Origin: a virus
DNA length: 44,967 nucleotides
Direction: 5' to 3' (one strand)
IMG/VR virus record: IMGVR_UViG_3300017770_000030
Span: 1 to 44,967 of that record
Below are positions 32,979 to 39,174 of the stretch, in pieces. The notes beneath the pieces are model-generated. The model had not been told where the DNA came from. It saw only the letters and a program-made list of their open reading frames with translations, and searched no databases. A program made the translations under genes and the position numbers. Every line of letters starts with the position of its first letter. Within the stretch, counting starts at the first letter, position 1.

Positions 32979-33333
32979 AAAGGATGGATTTGATTTGGTG
33001 GACAAATTCCTCACCGTCAGAAGTGAGACATAACATGATCCTGCGTCCATTCTTAGGATCTGAGCTTTTAGTGACTAGACCTAACCCTGGAGTTTTAACC
33101 CGAGCACGACCATTGCCATCACTAATGGTGTCAATCATCCTTGAACATGATGCAGTAGTGAGACCTAGATCTTCCTCTATCGCTTGCTTATGACATGGAT
33201 TGTGTGAAGCAATGTAGAGGAGAACCGTTACAGCTTGCGCTGGTATCTCTCGATGCTTGGTCCTTAGTAACTCCCAACATGTGAGCAGAGATGCCAATGC
33301 ATCATCTGTTTGAAGCCTTTTTAGGGGGTCCAT
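32971..33333 (-). CDS. MarR-like winged-helix transcription regulator
   Basis: 120 residues. Helix-turn-helix region IEEDLGLTTASCSRMIDTISD (residues about 53-73), followed by a winged beta-hairpin GLGLVTKSSDPKNGRRIMLCLTSDGEEFV in the typical MarR order. It is translated with the integrase (overlapping stop and start) from a sigma70-like promoter just upstream, so it may control integrase or early gene expression. No ligand-binding information can be read from the sequence. Confidence 0.75.
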   Translation of the reverse strand: MDPLKRLQTDDALASLLTCWELLRTKHREIPAQAVTVLLYIASHNPCHKQAIEEDLGLTTASCSRMIDTISDGNGRARVKTPGLGLVTKSSDPKNGRRIMLCLTSDGEEFVHQIKSILYG

Positions 33334-33356
33334 GACGCCATGACATCTCCATGTAT

Positions 33357-33386
33357 ATTATACCACAGTGGATATGTAATGTTGAA
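33357..33386 (-). promoter_or_regulatory. sigma70-type extended -10 promoter for MarR-int
   Basis: On the minus strand TGGTATAAT gives a perfect -10 (33357-33362) with the TGn extension; a weak -35 candidate TTCAAC lies 18 bases upstream (33381-33386). The MarR-like ATG is 24 bases downstream of the -10. Host polymerase should therefore transcribe the MarR-int-RNAP segment early. Confidence 0.6.
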
Positions 33387-33417
33387 CAAACAATGGTTGA
33401 AGTGGTCCAGAGCTTTA

Positions 33418-33428
33418 GTCGATTGTGA
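33418..33428 (-). promoter_or_regulatory. TCACAATCGAC motif upstream of MarR-int promoter
   Basis: Exact core TCACAATCGAC in the non-coding stretch 33387-33559, 55 bases upstream of the -10 box. No gene is visible in this stretch apart from an 18-codon frame (MYFYENCIKRNY...) with no other support. The distance would suit an upstream activator or repressor site, or a second start point for a phage polymerase. Confidence 0.4.
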
Positions 33429-33559
33429 TCTTTGATTCTCAGGTAGAAATCAGGAAGCAAATTCAAGTAATTGATTATGAGAATCGATTGCAGCTTATTG
33501 GGCGATTAAGCTTAAGTAGTTACGCTTGATACAGTTTTCATAGAAATACATCTGCACAA

Positions 33560-33691
33560 TTACGCATCTTCTGCATTAAAGTCTCCTAAGATCTCTTCAA
33601 TAAGTTTGTTTAACTTTTTGTTGCTGTCATCATCCTTGTCACCATAAGCCAGAAAATAACTGTATTCCTCAGTGGACAGGTTGTCAATCAT
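33560..33691 (-). CDS. 43-residue acidic early protein
   Basis: MIDNLSTEEYSYFLAYGDKD then DDSNKKLNKLIEEILGDFNAEDA. The ATG overlaps the preceding stop (ATGATTGA). It is acidic and helical, a common type among phage early proteins that bind host enzymes; no homology is recognised. Confidence 0.5.
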   Translation of the reverse strand: MIDNLSTEEYSYFLAYGDKDDDSNKKLNKLIEEILGDFNAEDA

Positions 33692-34028
33692 TGTTTGAGT
33701 CATCAAATAGGTCATCTGTAAGTAGTGAGAATTGTGGCTTAATTAATGGAACAACAAATTCATGACTCGCAAGTACAACATCATGCGTACCTTGCTTGTC
33801 ATATGCTTTTAACCTCTTGGCTACAGCTGATGGCCTCTGATACACATGCTCTGTGATCTTGCCAGTCTCTTTATGCTCTGCTCTTAAGATGCAGCAGATC
33901 GAAGACGGTAGCTCCCATTGACATAGTCGCCATTCATAGAACTCCTCCCACGTAACAGGTTCAAAGTGTTTTGAATCGGCTTGTCTGTACTTTTCAAAGT
34001 TGTTTGGAAACTCTTTTTTACCACGCAT
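33684..34028 (-). CDS. early hypothetical protein, 114 residues
   Basis: Starts MRGKKEFPNNFEKYRQADSK at ATG 34028 and ends LTDDLFDDSNND. The middle part has WEEFYEWRLCQWELPSSICC and an RAEHKETGKITEHVYQRPSA segment, which reads as a small mixed alpha/beta domain. No membrane segment or motif of known families. It overlaps both neighbours by a few bases, so it belongs to the early operon. Confidence 0.55.
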   Translation of the reverse strand: MRGKKEFPNNFEKYRQADSKHFEPVTWEEFYEWRLCQWELPSSICCILRAEHKETGKITEHVYQRPSAVAKRLKAYDKQGTHDVVLASHEFVVPLIKPQFSLLTDDLFDDSNND

Positions 34029-34197
34029 CACAAACCCTCACGTTTTTTAGTTCACACCCACGGCGAGTGGATAGCTCCATTGCAGACCATGCAGCCTGCT
34101 CTGATGATGTAGCCATGACATACTCTGTGAATACATCATCACCGTCTTGCAATGTTATCTCGTAATCTTTATATTTTGATTGTCCAAGTAGTGCCAT
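34018..34197 (-). CDS. early hypothetical protein, 59 residues
   Basis: MALLGQSKYKDYEITLQDGD..., ending LKNVRVCDAW. The pattern KDYEITLQDGDDVFTEYVMATSSEQAAWSAMELS reads as two beta-strands and a helix, as in small proteins that adapt signals or reads of amino-terminal ubiquitin-like folds, but no family can be named. A TCACAATCGAC motif lies 20 bases before its start. Confidence 0.5.
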   Translation of the reverse strand: MALLGQSKYKDYEITLQDGDDVFTEYVMATSSEQAAWSAMELSTRRGCELKNVRVCDAW

Positions 34198-34215
34198 CAA
34201 ATACCTTCTTAGTTT

Positions 34216-34227
34216 GTCGATTGTGAA
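34216..34227 (-). promoter_or_regulatory. TCACAATCGAC motif in the early block
   Basis: Minus strand ACGTTCACAATCGACAAAC in the short gap before the 59-residue gene. This 19-base string occurs identically at 24792-24810 inside the exonuclease gene, an unlikely coincidence, and is the best-preserved copy of the motif. Confidence 0.5.
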
Positions 34228-34229
34228 CG

Positions 34230-34355
34230 TTAAATGATGCTAGCTAATAAACCTATGACTATGAATGTAAAGATAGCACTTGCATTGAATCCACATAAGA
34301 AACATGCAAGCGCACTAACACCCATACACATGATGAATCTATTAACGTTTGTCAT
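34230..34355 (-). CDS. 41-residue small membrane protein
   Basis: MTNVNRFIMCMGVSALACFL then CGFNASAIFTFIVIGLLASII. Almost the whole chain is hydrophobic and would form two transmembrane helices or one long hairpin. It overlaps the end of the previous 41-residue gene by 14 bases. Possible roles are a membrane-acting early protein or superinfection factor; unproven. Confidence 0.5.
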   Translation of the reverse strand: MTNVNRFIMCMGVSALACFLCGFNASAIFTFIVIGLLASII

Positions 34356-34467
34356 GTTTGTAATAGTTAGAGGTGATTCGATTACTACGCTGATAGATAA
34401 CAGCAGTAGAGAATAGACCTACCATCCCTACAATTGCAAGGATGATAGTTGATTCAGACCAGATCAT
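34342..34467 (-). CDS. 41-residue single-pass membrane protein
   Basis: MIWSESTIILAIVGMVGLFS then TAVIYQRSNRITSNYYKHDKR. One N-terminal transmembrane helix (about residues 6-25) followed by a basic soluble tail, inside by the positive-inside rule. It starts two bases after a copy of the 17-base TCCACT motif (34469-34485). Confidence 0.5.
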   Translation of the reverse strand: MIWSESTIILAIVGMVGLFSTAVIYQRSNRITSNYYKHDKR

Positions 34468-34468
34468 A

Positions 34469-34485
34469 CGTCAGTGGATAAGTTG
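34469..34485 (-). promoter_or_regulatory. 17-base TCCACT motif (copy A)
   Basis: Minus strand CAACTTATCCACTGACG, directly before the 41-residue membrane protein gene. It differs by one base from the intergenic copy at 39997-40013; weaker relatives lie at 36095, 33667 and 29833. It may be a phage promoter or a DnaA-box-like site (TTATCCACT against TTATCCACA). Confidence 0.4.
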
Positions 34486-34486
34486 A

Positions 34487-35107
34487 TTAGAAGTGAGCGA
34501 AGAAGAAGTACGTAACACCTTTGAATTCAATTGTTGAATAGTCATGTGACAAGTTACGTTCCCAACTAGCTTCCCAATCAATAACAACCCATGGCATGTC
34601 AATGAAGGTAGTACAACCATAAGAATCTGCTTCGTGCTCTGCAAACTCAGCGCCAGCGTTATGGCTTGATGTTTGATACATTAATGCATCTTCAAAATGG
34701 GAATCAGTAGTGATACCTATGCTGCTGAGTTCATCCATAAACTCTCGGCATTCTTCAGGTGTGTAATCATTGAAATCACCACATCTTTCTTGAATCTCAT
34801 TGATCAAGTCCTTATCTTGATCTTCAAGCGAATCATGCCAATCATCATACTCTTTGTCATCAGTATCTGATGCGTCAAGGTCTACACCCTTAGCCTCAAT
34901 CAAAGCCATGTAGAAATCAGTGTAGTTACAACCAATAGACCCATCTTTCAAGGTCTTGATGTAACCAGCACCATAACATTGTTGTTGCTTAGTCATTGAT
35001 TCATTACCCCTAATAAAAGCAAGTAACTCATCACCAACTAAACGCTCCTGCTTAGTAGCTAGATCAGAGCGTGGTGCAAGCTGTTGGTTGTCCATTGTGA
35101 ATGTCAT
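34487..35107 (-). CDS. acidic early protein, about 206 residues
   Basis: From ATG 35107 (MTFTMDNQQLAPRSDLATKQ...); the ATG of MDNQQ (35095) is an alternative. The chain is markedly acidic (YDDWHDSLEDQDKDLINEIQE, CRDFN-like CGDFNDYTPEECREFMDEL). Strong negative charge with mixed alpha/beta structure is common among phage inhibitors that mimic DNA, such as antirestriction proteins, but no ArdA or Ocr signature is recognisable. It is the largest gene of the early block. Confidence 0.6.
   Translation of the reverse strand: MTFTMDNQQLAPRSDLATKQERLVGDELLAFIRGNESMTKQQQCYGAGYIKTLKDGSIGCNYTDFYMALIEAKGVDLDASDTDDKEYDDWHDSLEDQDKDLINEIQERCGDFNDYTPEECREFMDELSSIGITTDSHFEDALMYQTSSHNAGAEFAEHEADSYGCTTFIDMPWVVIDWEASWERNLSHDYSTIEFKGVTYFFFAHF
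35090..35102 (-). promoter_or_regulatory. TCACAATCGAC motif variant at start of acidic early gene
   Basis: Minus strand TTCACAATGGACAACC, one mismatch from the core; it includes the ATG of MDNQQ. If the motif is a promoter, this copy would give a nearly leaderless transcript, so a coding coincidence is possible. Confidence 0.25.
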
Positions 35108-35133
35108 GATTGGTGGATTGGGTAAAGAAATCA

Positions 35134-35418
35134 TTAAACACAAACCTCTTGGTTGTAATAGTATGCATCAAAGTGATTAACAATGACACACTCACCATGG
35201 AGCTTGGTCTTTGTATCACATGATAGTAGGTTATGGTTAACCCATAGCCCAAGACTCATGCATGGATTACACATAAGTGATAGGATTGCACGCCGTGATA
35301 CACACGTGTATTGATAGATGCTCCCATTTAAGTAAGCAACTTCAACTACACCACGTATCAAGTCGACATACATAACCTCCACACACTTAGATGTACGGAA
35401 TGGAATACGAGTGAACAT
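35134..35418 (-). CDS. KTSC-like domain early protein
   Basis: 94 residues. The segment YVDLIRGVVEVAYLNGSIYQ then YTCVSRRAILSLM...SLGLWVNHNL (residues about 17-62) resembles the KTSC fold: strand, strand with NGSIYQY, helix ending in the SxGxWxN motif. KTSC domains are short and occur in phages and in proteins linked to RNA or lysyl-tRNA synthetases, with unknown biochemical role. The remaining C-terminal 30 residues are unlike the domain. It follows two hairpins in its leader. Confidence 0.5.
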   Translation of the reverse strand: MFTRIPFRTSKCVEVMYVDLIRGVVEVAYLNGSIYQYTCVSRRAILSLMCNPCMSLGLWVNHNLLSCDTKTKLHGECVIVNHFDAYYYNQEVCV

Positions 35419-35450
35419 GAATTAATGGCTACTCTCAGCGAGTAGCAATA

Positions 35451-35491
35451 GCTAGGCAGGAGAGTTGAACTCCTGCTTAATACCCACTAGC
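35451..35491 (-). ncRNA. T-loop hairpin element, copy 3 (early block)
   Basis: Minus strand: GCTAG, 10 unpaired bases, stem GCAGGAG, loop TTCAACT (an exact tRNA T-loop), stem CTCCTGC, then CTAGC. The outer pair extends by one A-T. It starts seven bases after the stop of the 58-residue gene. A second hairpin GCTACT/AGTAGC with a seven-base loop follows at 35427-35446, before the KTSC-like start. Two compensatory differences against copies 1 and 2 in both stems support the fold. Confidence 0.6.
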
Positions 35492-35497
35492 TGTAAA

Positions 35498-35674
35498 TCA
35501 ATAGCCAAGCCAATCAAGTAATGATTCGGCGTGTCTACAATTACCTGTGTATCCATCCTGCATCATTTGATACAGGCTTGTGTTGTGGTCCGTGATTAGT
35601 TGTGAGGCTAATTGAATGCTCAGCATCCCATCAGCATCAGTAGCGTCAAGGACTTGATCCTCATAATTGAACAT
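35498..35674 (-). CDS. 58-residue acidic early protein
   Basis: MFNYEDQVLDATDADGMLSI then QLASQLITDHNTSLYQMMQD, ending CRHAESLLDWLGY. The ATG overlaps the upstream stop as TAATG. The chain reads as two or three amphipathic helices and is acidic; no family recognised. T-loop element copy 3 follows directly. Confidence 0.6.
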   Translation of the reverse strand: MFNYEDQVLDATDADGMLSIQLASQLITDHNTSLYQMMQDGYTGNCRHAESLLDWLGY

Positions 35675-35841
35675 TAGTCTTCCTCACTGAATGATTTGAA
35701 GTTTTCAATCTCATCACTGAGTTTGTTACACATTTCATTCATTGAGATTCCTACAACTAACTCGAAGTCAGAAGCAAGACCATAAGCATCACCTTCGTAA
35801 CACTTAGCGAACTCTTCTAGATAAGAGATCAAGACTTTCAT
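35674..35841 (-). CDS. 55-residue acidic early protein, first gene of early block
   Basis: From ATG 35841 (MKVLISYLEEFAKCYEGDAY..., ending ENFKSFSEED); longer starts at 35871 and 35880 are possible. It is acidic and helical. It is the first gene after the 660-base non-coding stretch and should be expressed first on infection, which suits a host-takeover role, but nothing in the sequence identifies the target. Confidence 0.5.
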   Translation of the reverse strand: MKVLISYLEEFAKCYEGDAYGLASDFELVVGISMNEMCNKLSDEIENFKSFSEED

Positions 35842-36083
35842 TGTTGATACCGTAGTGAACAATTGAGCCATAAGACTCAACGCCTATGTGCACCAGTTGA
35901 AGTACATACCAGGGCTGGCCCTGCATAGGCTGCCATGATCAAACAAAGCATGTGGCTCTGCATAATAGTACATCTGTACTGCTCCCCCTTACACTGAGTC
36001 AGCGCCCTTGCACTGGCTACCTGGTGCCGCGGTAGCTCGCCTCTTAGTCAGCGTGTAGGTATTCGGTTGTCGAGGTGCTTGTG

Positions 36084-36113
36084 GCTAACCTATCCGGTAG
36101 TGGACAGGTTAGC
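36084..36113 (-). repeat. long hairpin with GCTAA/TTAGC closing stem
   Basis: Minus strand GCTAACCT, a mismatch, TCC, six-base loop, GGA, a mismatch, AGGTTAGC. Its outer pairs GCTAA/TTAGC are the same as in the T-loop elements, but there is no bulge and no T-loop. It contains a weak copy of the 17-base TCCACT motif (36095-36111). Confidence 0.6.
36095..36111 (-). promoter_or_regulatory. 17-base TCCACT motif (weaker copy in genome-end region)
   Basis: Minus strand TAACCTGTCCACTACCG, inside the hairpin at 36084-36113. Related copies at 33667-33683 and 29833-29849 fall in coding sequence, where they encode the same residues NLST, so only this one and copies A and B are intergenic. Confidence 0.3.
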
Positions 36114-36539
36114 TATGGTCTGTAACAATTTGAAATGTAAGCCCGTTCAGCTCATGATGATCATGTTTACTAAGGCTTGGTTCGACTGACTAAGCAAGCT
36201 GCTGTCGTTGCCGGTCGATGCATCAAACATGGCAGGTCAGCCAGCGAAAGTCAAGCAATCAATTCAACAACTGTCACATGGTACCCCTGTTATTCCTTGT
36301 AATCCATTGGTATCACTGGTCTCATTAGTTTAACTGATGGTAGCGCAAACAGATGATCACATGAAGAATTGTAAACAAGGTGTACGTAACCGTAACGAAT
36401 ACGTTCACAGCACTGTACACCTAGTCGAATCCATTAGATCACACATCCAATCAGCACCAAAACAACACACCAGGACCCCCCCTAGGGGTGAAAATGTCGG
36501 CACCTACGTAAACATAGGCTTCAGACATTTTTGTCATTT

Positions 36540-37175
36540 TTAATCAGTCACCCACATACCAGCATAACACTTAGGGAAATACTGAGCAATTTGCTCTTTT
36601 ACAGACGTTGCTATGGTCATATGCTCCATCTGTGTACCGTTAGATGTACGTAAATCAGCATATGTTAACCAAGACCTTAAATTGCCATGCATGTATAGCA
36701 CAGTAGGCGTAGATAGAGGTAATACATCTCTAGCACATTCTTTAGCTACACCAGCATCCAACATTTGACGATACAACCACATAGATTGATCATAATGTTG
36801 TCTAAGTTGTAATTGAAACTGTTGTTTATCGTATTCATTCATAGAATCAATAGAGTTTTGTCTATTGGAATGATCTTGAAGACGTAAGTCAGGAACGACA
36901 GGATCTAAAGTTACGGGAGCATAACGTTGAGAGAACTCTTGAAAGGAGAAGGATCTATGTCTAAGAATTTGAGCAGCTACACTTCTGGTAGTCTCAATTT
37001 TAAGACACATAGAGACCATTTCAAAAGGGGACCAATGCTTATGTTTAATAAGATAATTAATTAAACGAGGAGCAGTAGTAGTATTATTTTGATTAGACGG
37101 ATTAGAGACTCTAGCCATATAAGCTACTAAGTCATCACCATCAACAGTACTATGAATATAATGGGTAGTATGCAT
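36540..37175 (-). CDS. thyX: FAD-dependent thymidylate synthase
   Basis: 211 residues from ATG 37175 (MHTTHYIHSTVDGDDLVAYM...); earlier in-frame ATGs add a leucine-rich run that does not look like ThyX. The ThyX signature RHRxxSxxxxSxR is present as RHRSFSFQEFSQR, preceded by HWSPFEMVSMCLKIET and followed late by LRSWLTYADLRTSNGTQMEHM. It methylates dUMP to dTMP with FAD and methylene-tetrahydrofolate. It lies at the right end after the terminase, where related phages carry other metabolic genes such as transaldolase, and works with the RNR genes. Confidence 0.93.
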   Translation of the reverse strand: MHTTHYIHSTVDGDDLVAYMARVSNPSNQNNTTTAPRLINYLIKHKHWSPFEMVSMCLKIETTRSVAAQILRHRSFSFQEFSQRYAPVTLDPVVPDLRLQDHSNRQNSIDSMNEYDKQQFQLQLRQHYDQSMWLYRQMLDAGVAKECARDVLPLSTPTVLYMHGNLRSWLTYADLRTSNGTQMEHMTIATSVKEQIAQYFPKCYAGMWVTD

Positions 37176-37332
37176 AAGGGTGGGAATCATAATAATGATA
37201 AGTAGAGACAGTAATAACAATAATAGTTATACAGTTCTCCAAAATCATCAGTAGATAGTTATGTTTGTGTATTTGAGCCCGTAGGGCTTTAGGTAGTACT
37301 TACAGAATCAACATTCATGGTTGATTAGTAAA

Positions 37333-37369
37333 GGGAGTAGGACGACACATTTGTGTTGTATCTACTCCC
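37333..37369 (-). terminator. long hairpin between terminase and thyX
   Basis: Minus strand GGGAGTAG and CTACTCCC enclose a further near-perfect stem ACAACACA/TGTGTCGT, about 16 base pairs in all, followed by TTT. A second small hairpin (GCCC/GGGC) lies at about 37283-37293. Nothing else is seen in the 265 bases between the genes. It is probably a terminator or RNase III-type processing site after the packaging genes. Confidence 0.65.
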
Positions 37370-37440
37370 CCAGAGAGCGGGTCCACCCTTCCCTCTCCCT
37401 GTATAGATGACACACCTGAATATCGTAGTGATAGCAAGGG

Positions 37441-39174
37441 TTATGAAATCCAGGTTGGAACGACTTTTTTACCAGCCAACATACGAGCTTTACGGCGTTG
37501 ATCTAAGTCCATACCAAAGGCTAAATGGGAAGCAGCAGCTTCAGGATCATCTAACCATTCATCCATCATATCTTTCCAATCATCATGTTTACGAGTTTTA
37601 ACTGCTTCGTAAGCGGAGATAGCGAGAGCATCTGTGTAATATTTAACACCTTGTGCGAGACAATCTAATCTGTCATCATGTTTAACAGCACCTTTCTCTC
37701 TACACATACGAGACATTTGATAGAAGAGCATATACATAAGTCTATTTTCTGGAGCTTCATCAGGGTTAGATTTGAAGTCCCATTCAATAACTTTACGGTC
37801 TATAACAAGCCTGTGTTGGTTAAGAACAGGTTCAAGGCTATCAATGATTCGGTCTTCTTTACGTACGTTGGCACGTACTTCTTCGATATCAATTGCTTGT
37901 TTAGTTTGTTGGAGATGTTTACGGAAGAGTTCACCAACCATACCATCCCCGAAGTTAGTTTCAATAAGGAGTTTAGTAGCATTAAATTTCTTACAACCAC
38001 GAAGTATATCTAGCAATGTTTTATCAGTGTACCCATCTCTGTATGCACGCATTTCATGCAAGTAGAGGAAGCCATTTTTCTGAGATAAGAATGCTGCGGT
38101 AGTTTCGTCAGAGCCTCGACCCGATGGATCAATCGAGCAGATTGTTTCTGTGTAAGGGGTCCATTCTCCAACGAGTTGCATTGGAGAGTAAAAATAATCT
38201 CCTGGGAGACCGACTGTGGGTAAGTCTTTGATAACGTTTTGCGGGTCCGAGCACCAGACGACTGCATCAGGAGCAGTAGTAGGGTTAACGGAAGTAATAA
38301 CAAGATCAGCACATTTAAGTGGGAATTTTTCAGCATCACTAAGAGATGTATCGAGCATGAATTGCAACATAAAGTTGCTTCTGCCCATGGAAGCTTCACG
38401 TTCTAGAAGGTCATCTTTATCAAAGCGATCAGGATCAGTTGGTGACCATTCTTCAGCACCTTGTTCGATATCTTGCTGTAGCTGTGGAGCTAAGAGACCT
38501 TCATAGTTTTCTTTTTTACGAGGGTAACGAGCAGTCCAAACGAATGGTCTGTAGTTACGTTCAGCAAGTTTTCTGTATATGGTAAAGGTAGTTTGTGGTG
38601 TACCTAGTATGCAGATACGGGAATCAGTTTTAGGAGTAAGAATAGATTCAACTTCAGTAGTTAGTTGAAGAAGTTTCTCTCTCATAAGCTCTGTCATTGA
38701 GTTACCAGGAACTTCGATATCATCTAGTACCATCAGATCCGCACGAGAGCCCGTTAGCTGCCCCGTTATACCGACTGATTTAACAGAAGGAGCCTGGTGG
38801 GGGTTACAGTTAACATCGAACGATATACGGGACCAGCGAGAGTCATCTGATTTAGGTCTTAGGTGAGATAACCAGGGTGTTTCAATGATTAGTTTCTGTA
38901 AAAAGATAGACATGTTATCTGCACGTTCCTTAGAAGCAGAGATAATCATGATCTTCTTTTCACGATCATTAAATAAGTTCCAGAGAACAAAAGCACCAGT
39001 AATCCAAGACTTACCTACACCACGGAATGCTTGTATCTGTAGACGTTTAGGGCCGTGTTGTAAGTAGTCAGCGATTGCGTATTGTGCTCTAGTGGGTGAG
39101 GGTAGATCTAGTTGACCCCATAGTGCTTGTAAGAATATCTTAAAGTCACCTTGTAAGAGTTCAAGATCACTCAT
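37441..39174 (-). CDS. terL: terminase large subunit, gp19-like
   Basis: 577 residues, the T7 gp19 length (586). ATPase domain: Walker A QAFRGVGKSW (residues about 51-60), Walker B LMVLDDIEVPG, coupling motif CILGTPQT. Nuclease domain: CSIDPSGRGSDET, LLIETNFGDGM and KHDDRLDCLAQG, giving the three acidic metal ligands of the RNase H-like fold. It pumps DNA into the procapsid through the portal and cuts concatemers. It overlaps the upstream HNH-like gene by eight bases. Confidence 0.95.
   Translation of the reverse strand: MSDLELLQGDFKIFLQALWGQLDLPSPTRAQYAIADYLQHGPKRLQIQAFRGVGKSWITGAFVLWNLFNDREKKIMIISASKERADNMSIFLQKLIIETPWLSHLRPKSDDSRWSRISFDVNCNPHQAPSVKSVGITGQLTGSRADLMVLDDIEVPGNSMTELMREKLLQLTTEVESILTPKTDSRICILGTPQTTFTIYRKLAERNYRPFVWTARYPRKKENYEGLLAPQLQQDIEQGAEEWSPTDPDRFDKDDLLEREASMGRSNFMLQFMLDTSLSDAEKFPLKCADLVITSVNPTTAPDAVVWCSDPQNVIKDLPTVGLPGDYFYSPMQLVGEWTPYTETICSIDPSGRGSDETTAAFLSQKNGFLYLHEMRAYRDGYTDKTLLDILRGCKKFNATKLLIETNFGDGMVGELFRKHLQQTKQAIDIEEVRANVRKEDRIIDSLEPVLNQHRLVIDRKVIEWDFKSNPDEAPENRLMYMLFYQMSRMCREKGAVKHDDRLDCLAQGVKYYTDALAISAYEAVKTRKHDDWKDMMDEWLDDPEAAASHLAFGMDLDQRRKARMLAGKKVVPTWIS

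Larger units (their letters stand above)
35881..36539. other. non-coding genome-end region
   Basis: About 660 bases without a supported gene, between the last late gene (thyX) and the first early gene, so the physical ends of the linear genome with its direct terminal repeat most likely lie here and were merged in assembly. It holds several hairpins (CAGGGC/GCCCTG near 35911; GCTACC/GGTAGC near 36015; 36084-36113) and a repeated AGTCAGCG (near 35997 and 36044), with GACTAAGC near 36187. One plus-strand frame at 36337-36543 has no coding features. Confidence 0.6.

Noticed and set aside
33478-33552. 18-codon frame MYFYENCIKRNY before the MarR operon
   Set aside because: Too short, no ribosome-binding site and no overlap with neighbours to support it.
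33667-33683. TCCACT motif copies at 33667 and 29833 as promoters
   Set aside because: Both lie in coding sequence and encode the same residues NLST; coding coincidence cannot be excluded, so only intergenic copies were annotated.
35440-35515. Possible tRNA gene at the T-loop copy 3
   Set aside because: T-arm and a near-matching acceptor strand are present, but only about 60 bases lie between them and no D-arm or anticodon arm folds.
35881-36120. CRISPR array or phage-plasmid origin in the non-coding stretch
   Set aside because: Repeats are short, few and irregular; no repeat-spacer pattern or iteron series.
36337-36543. 68-codon plus-strand frame in the genome-end region
   Set aside because: All other genes are on the minus strand; no ribosome-binding site, odd composition, and it runs into the thyX stop region.
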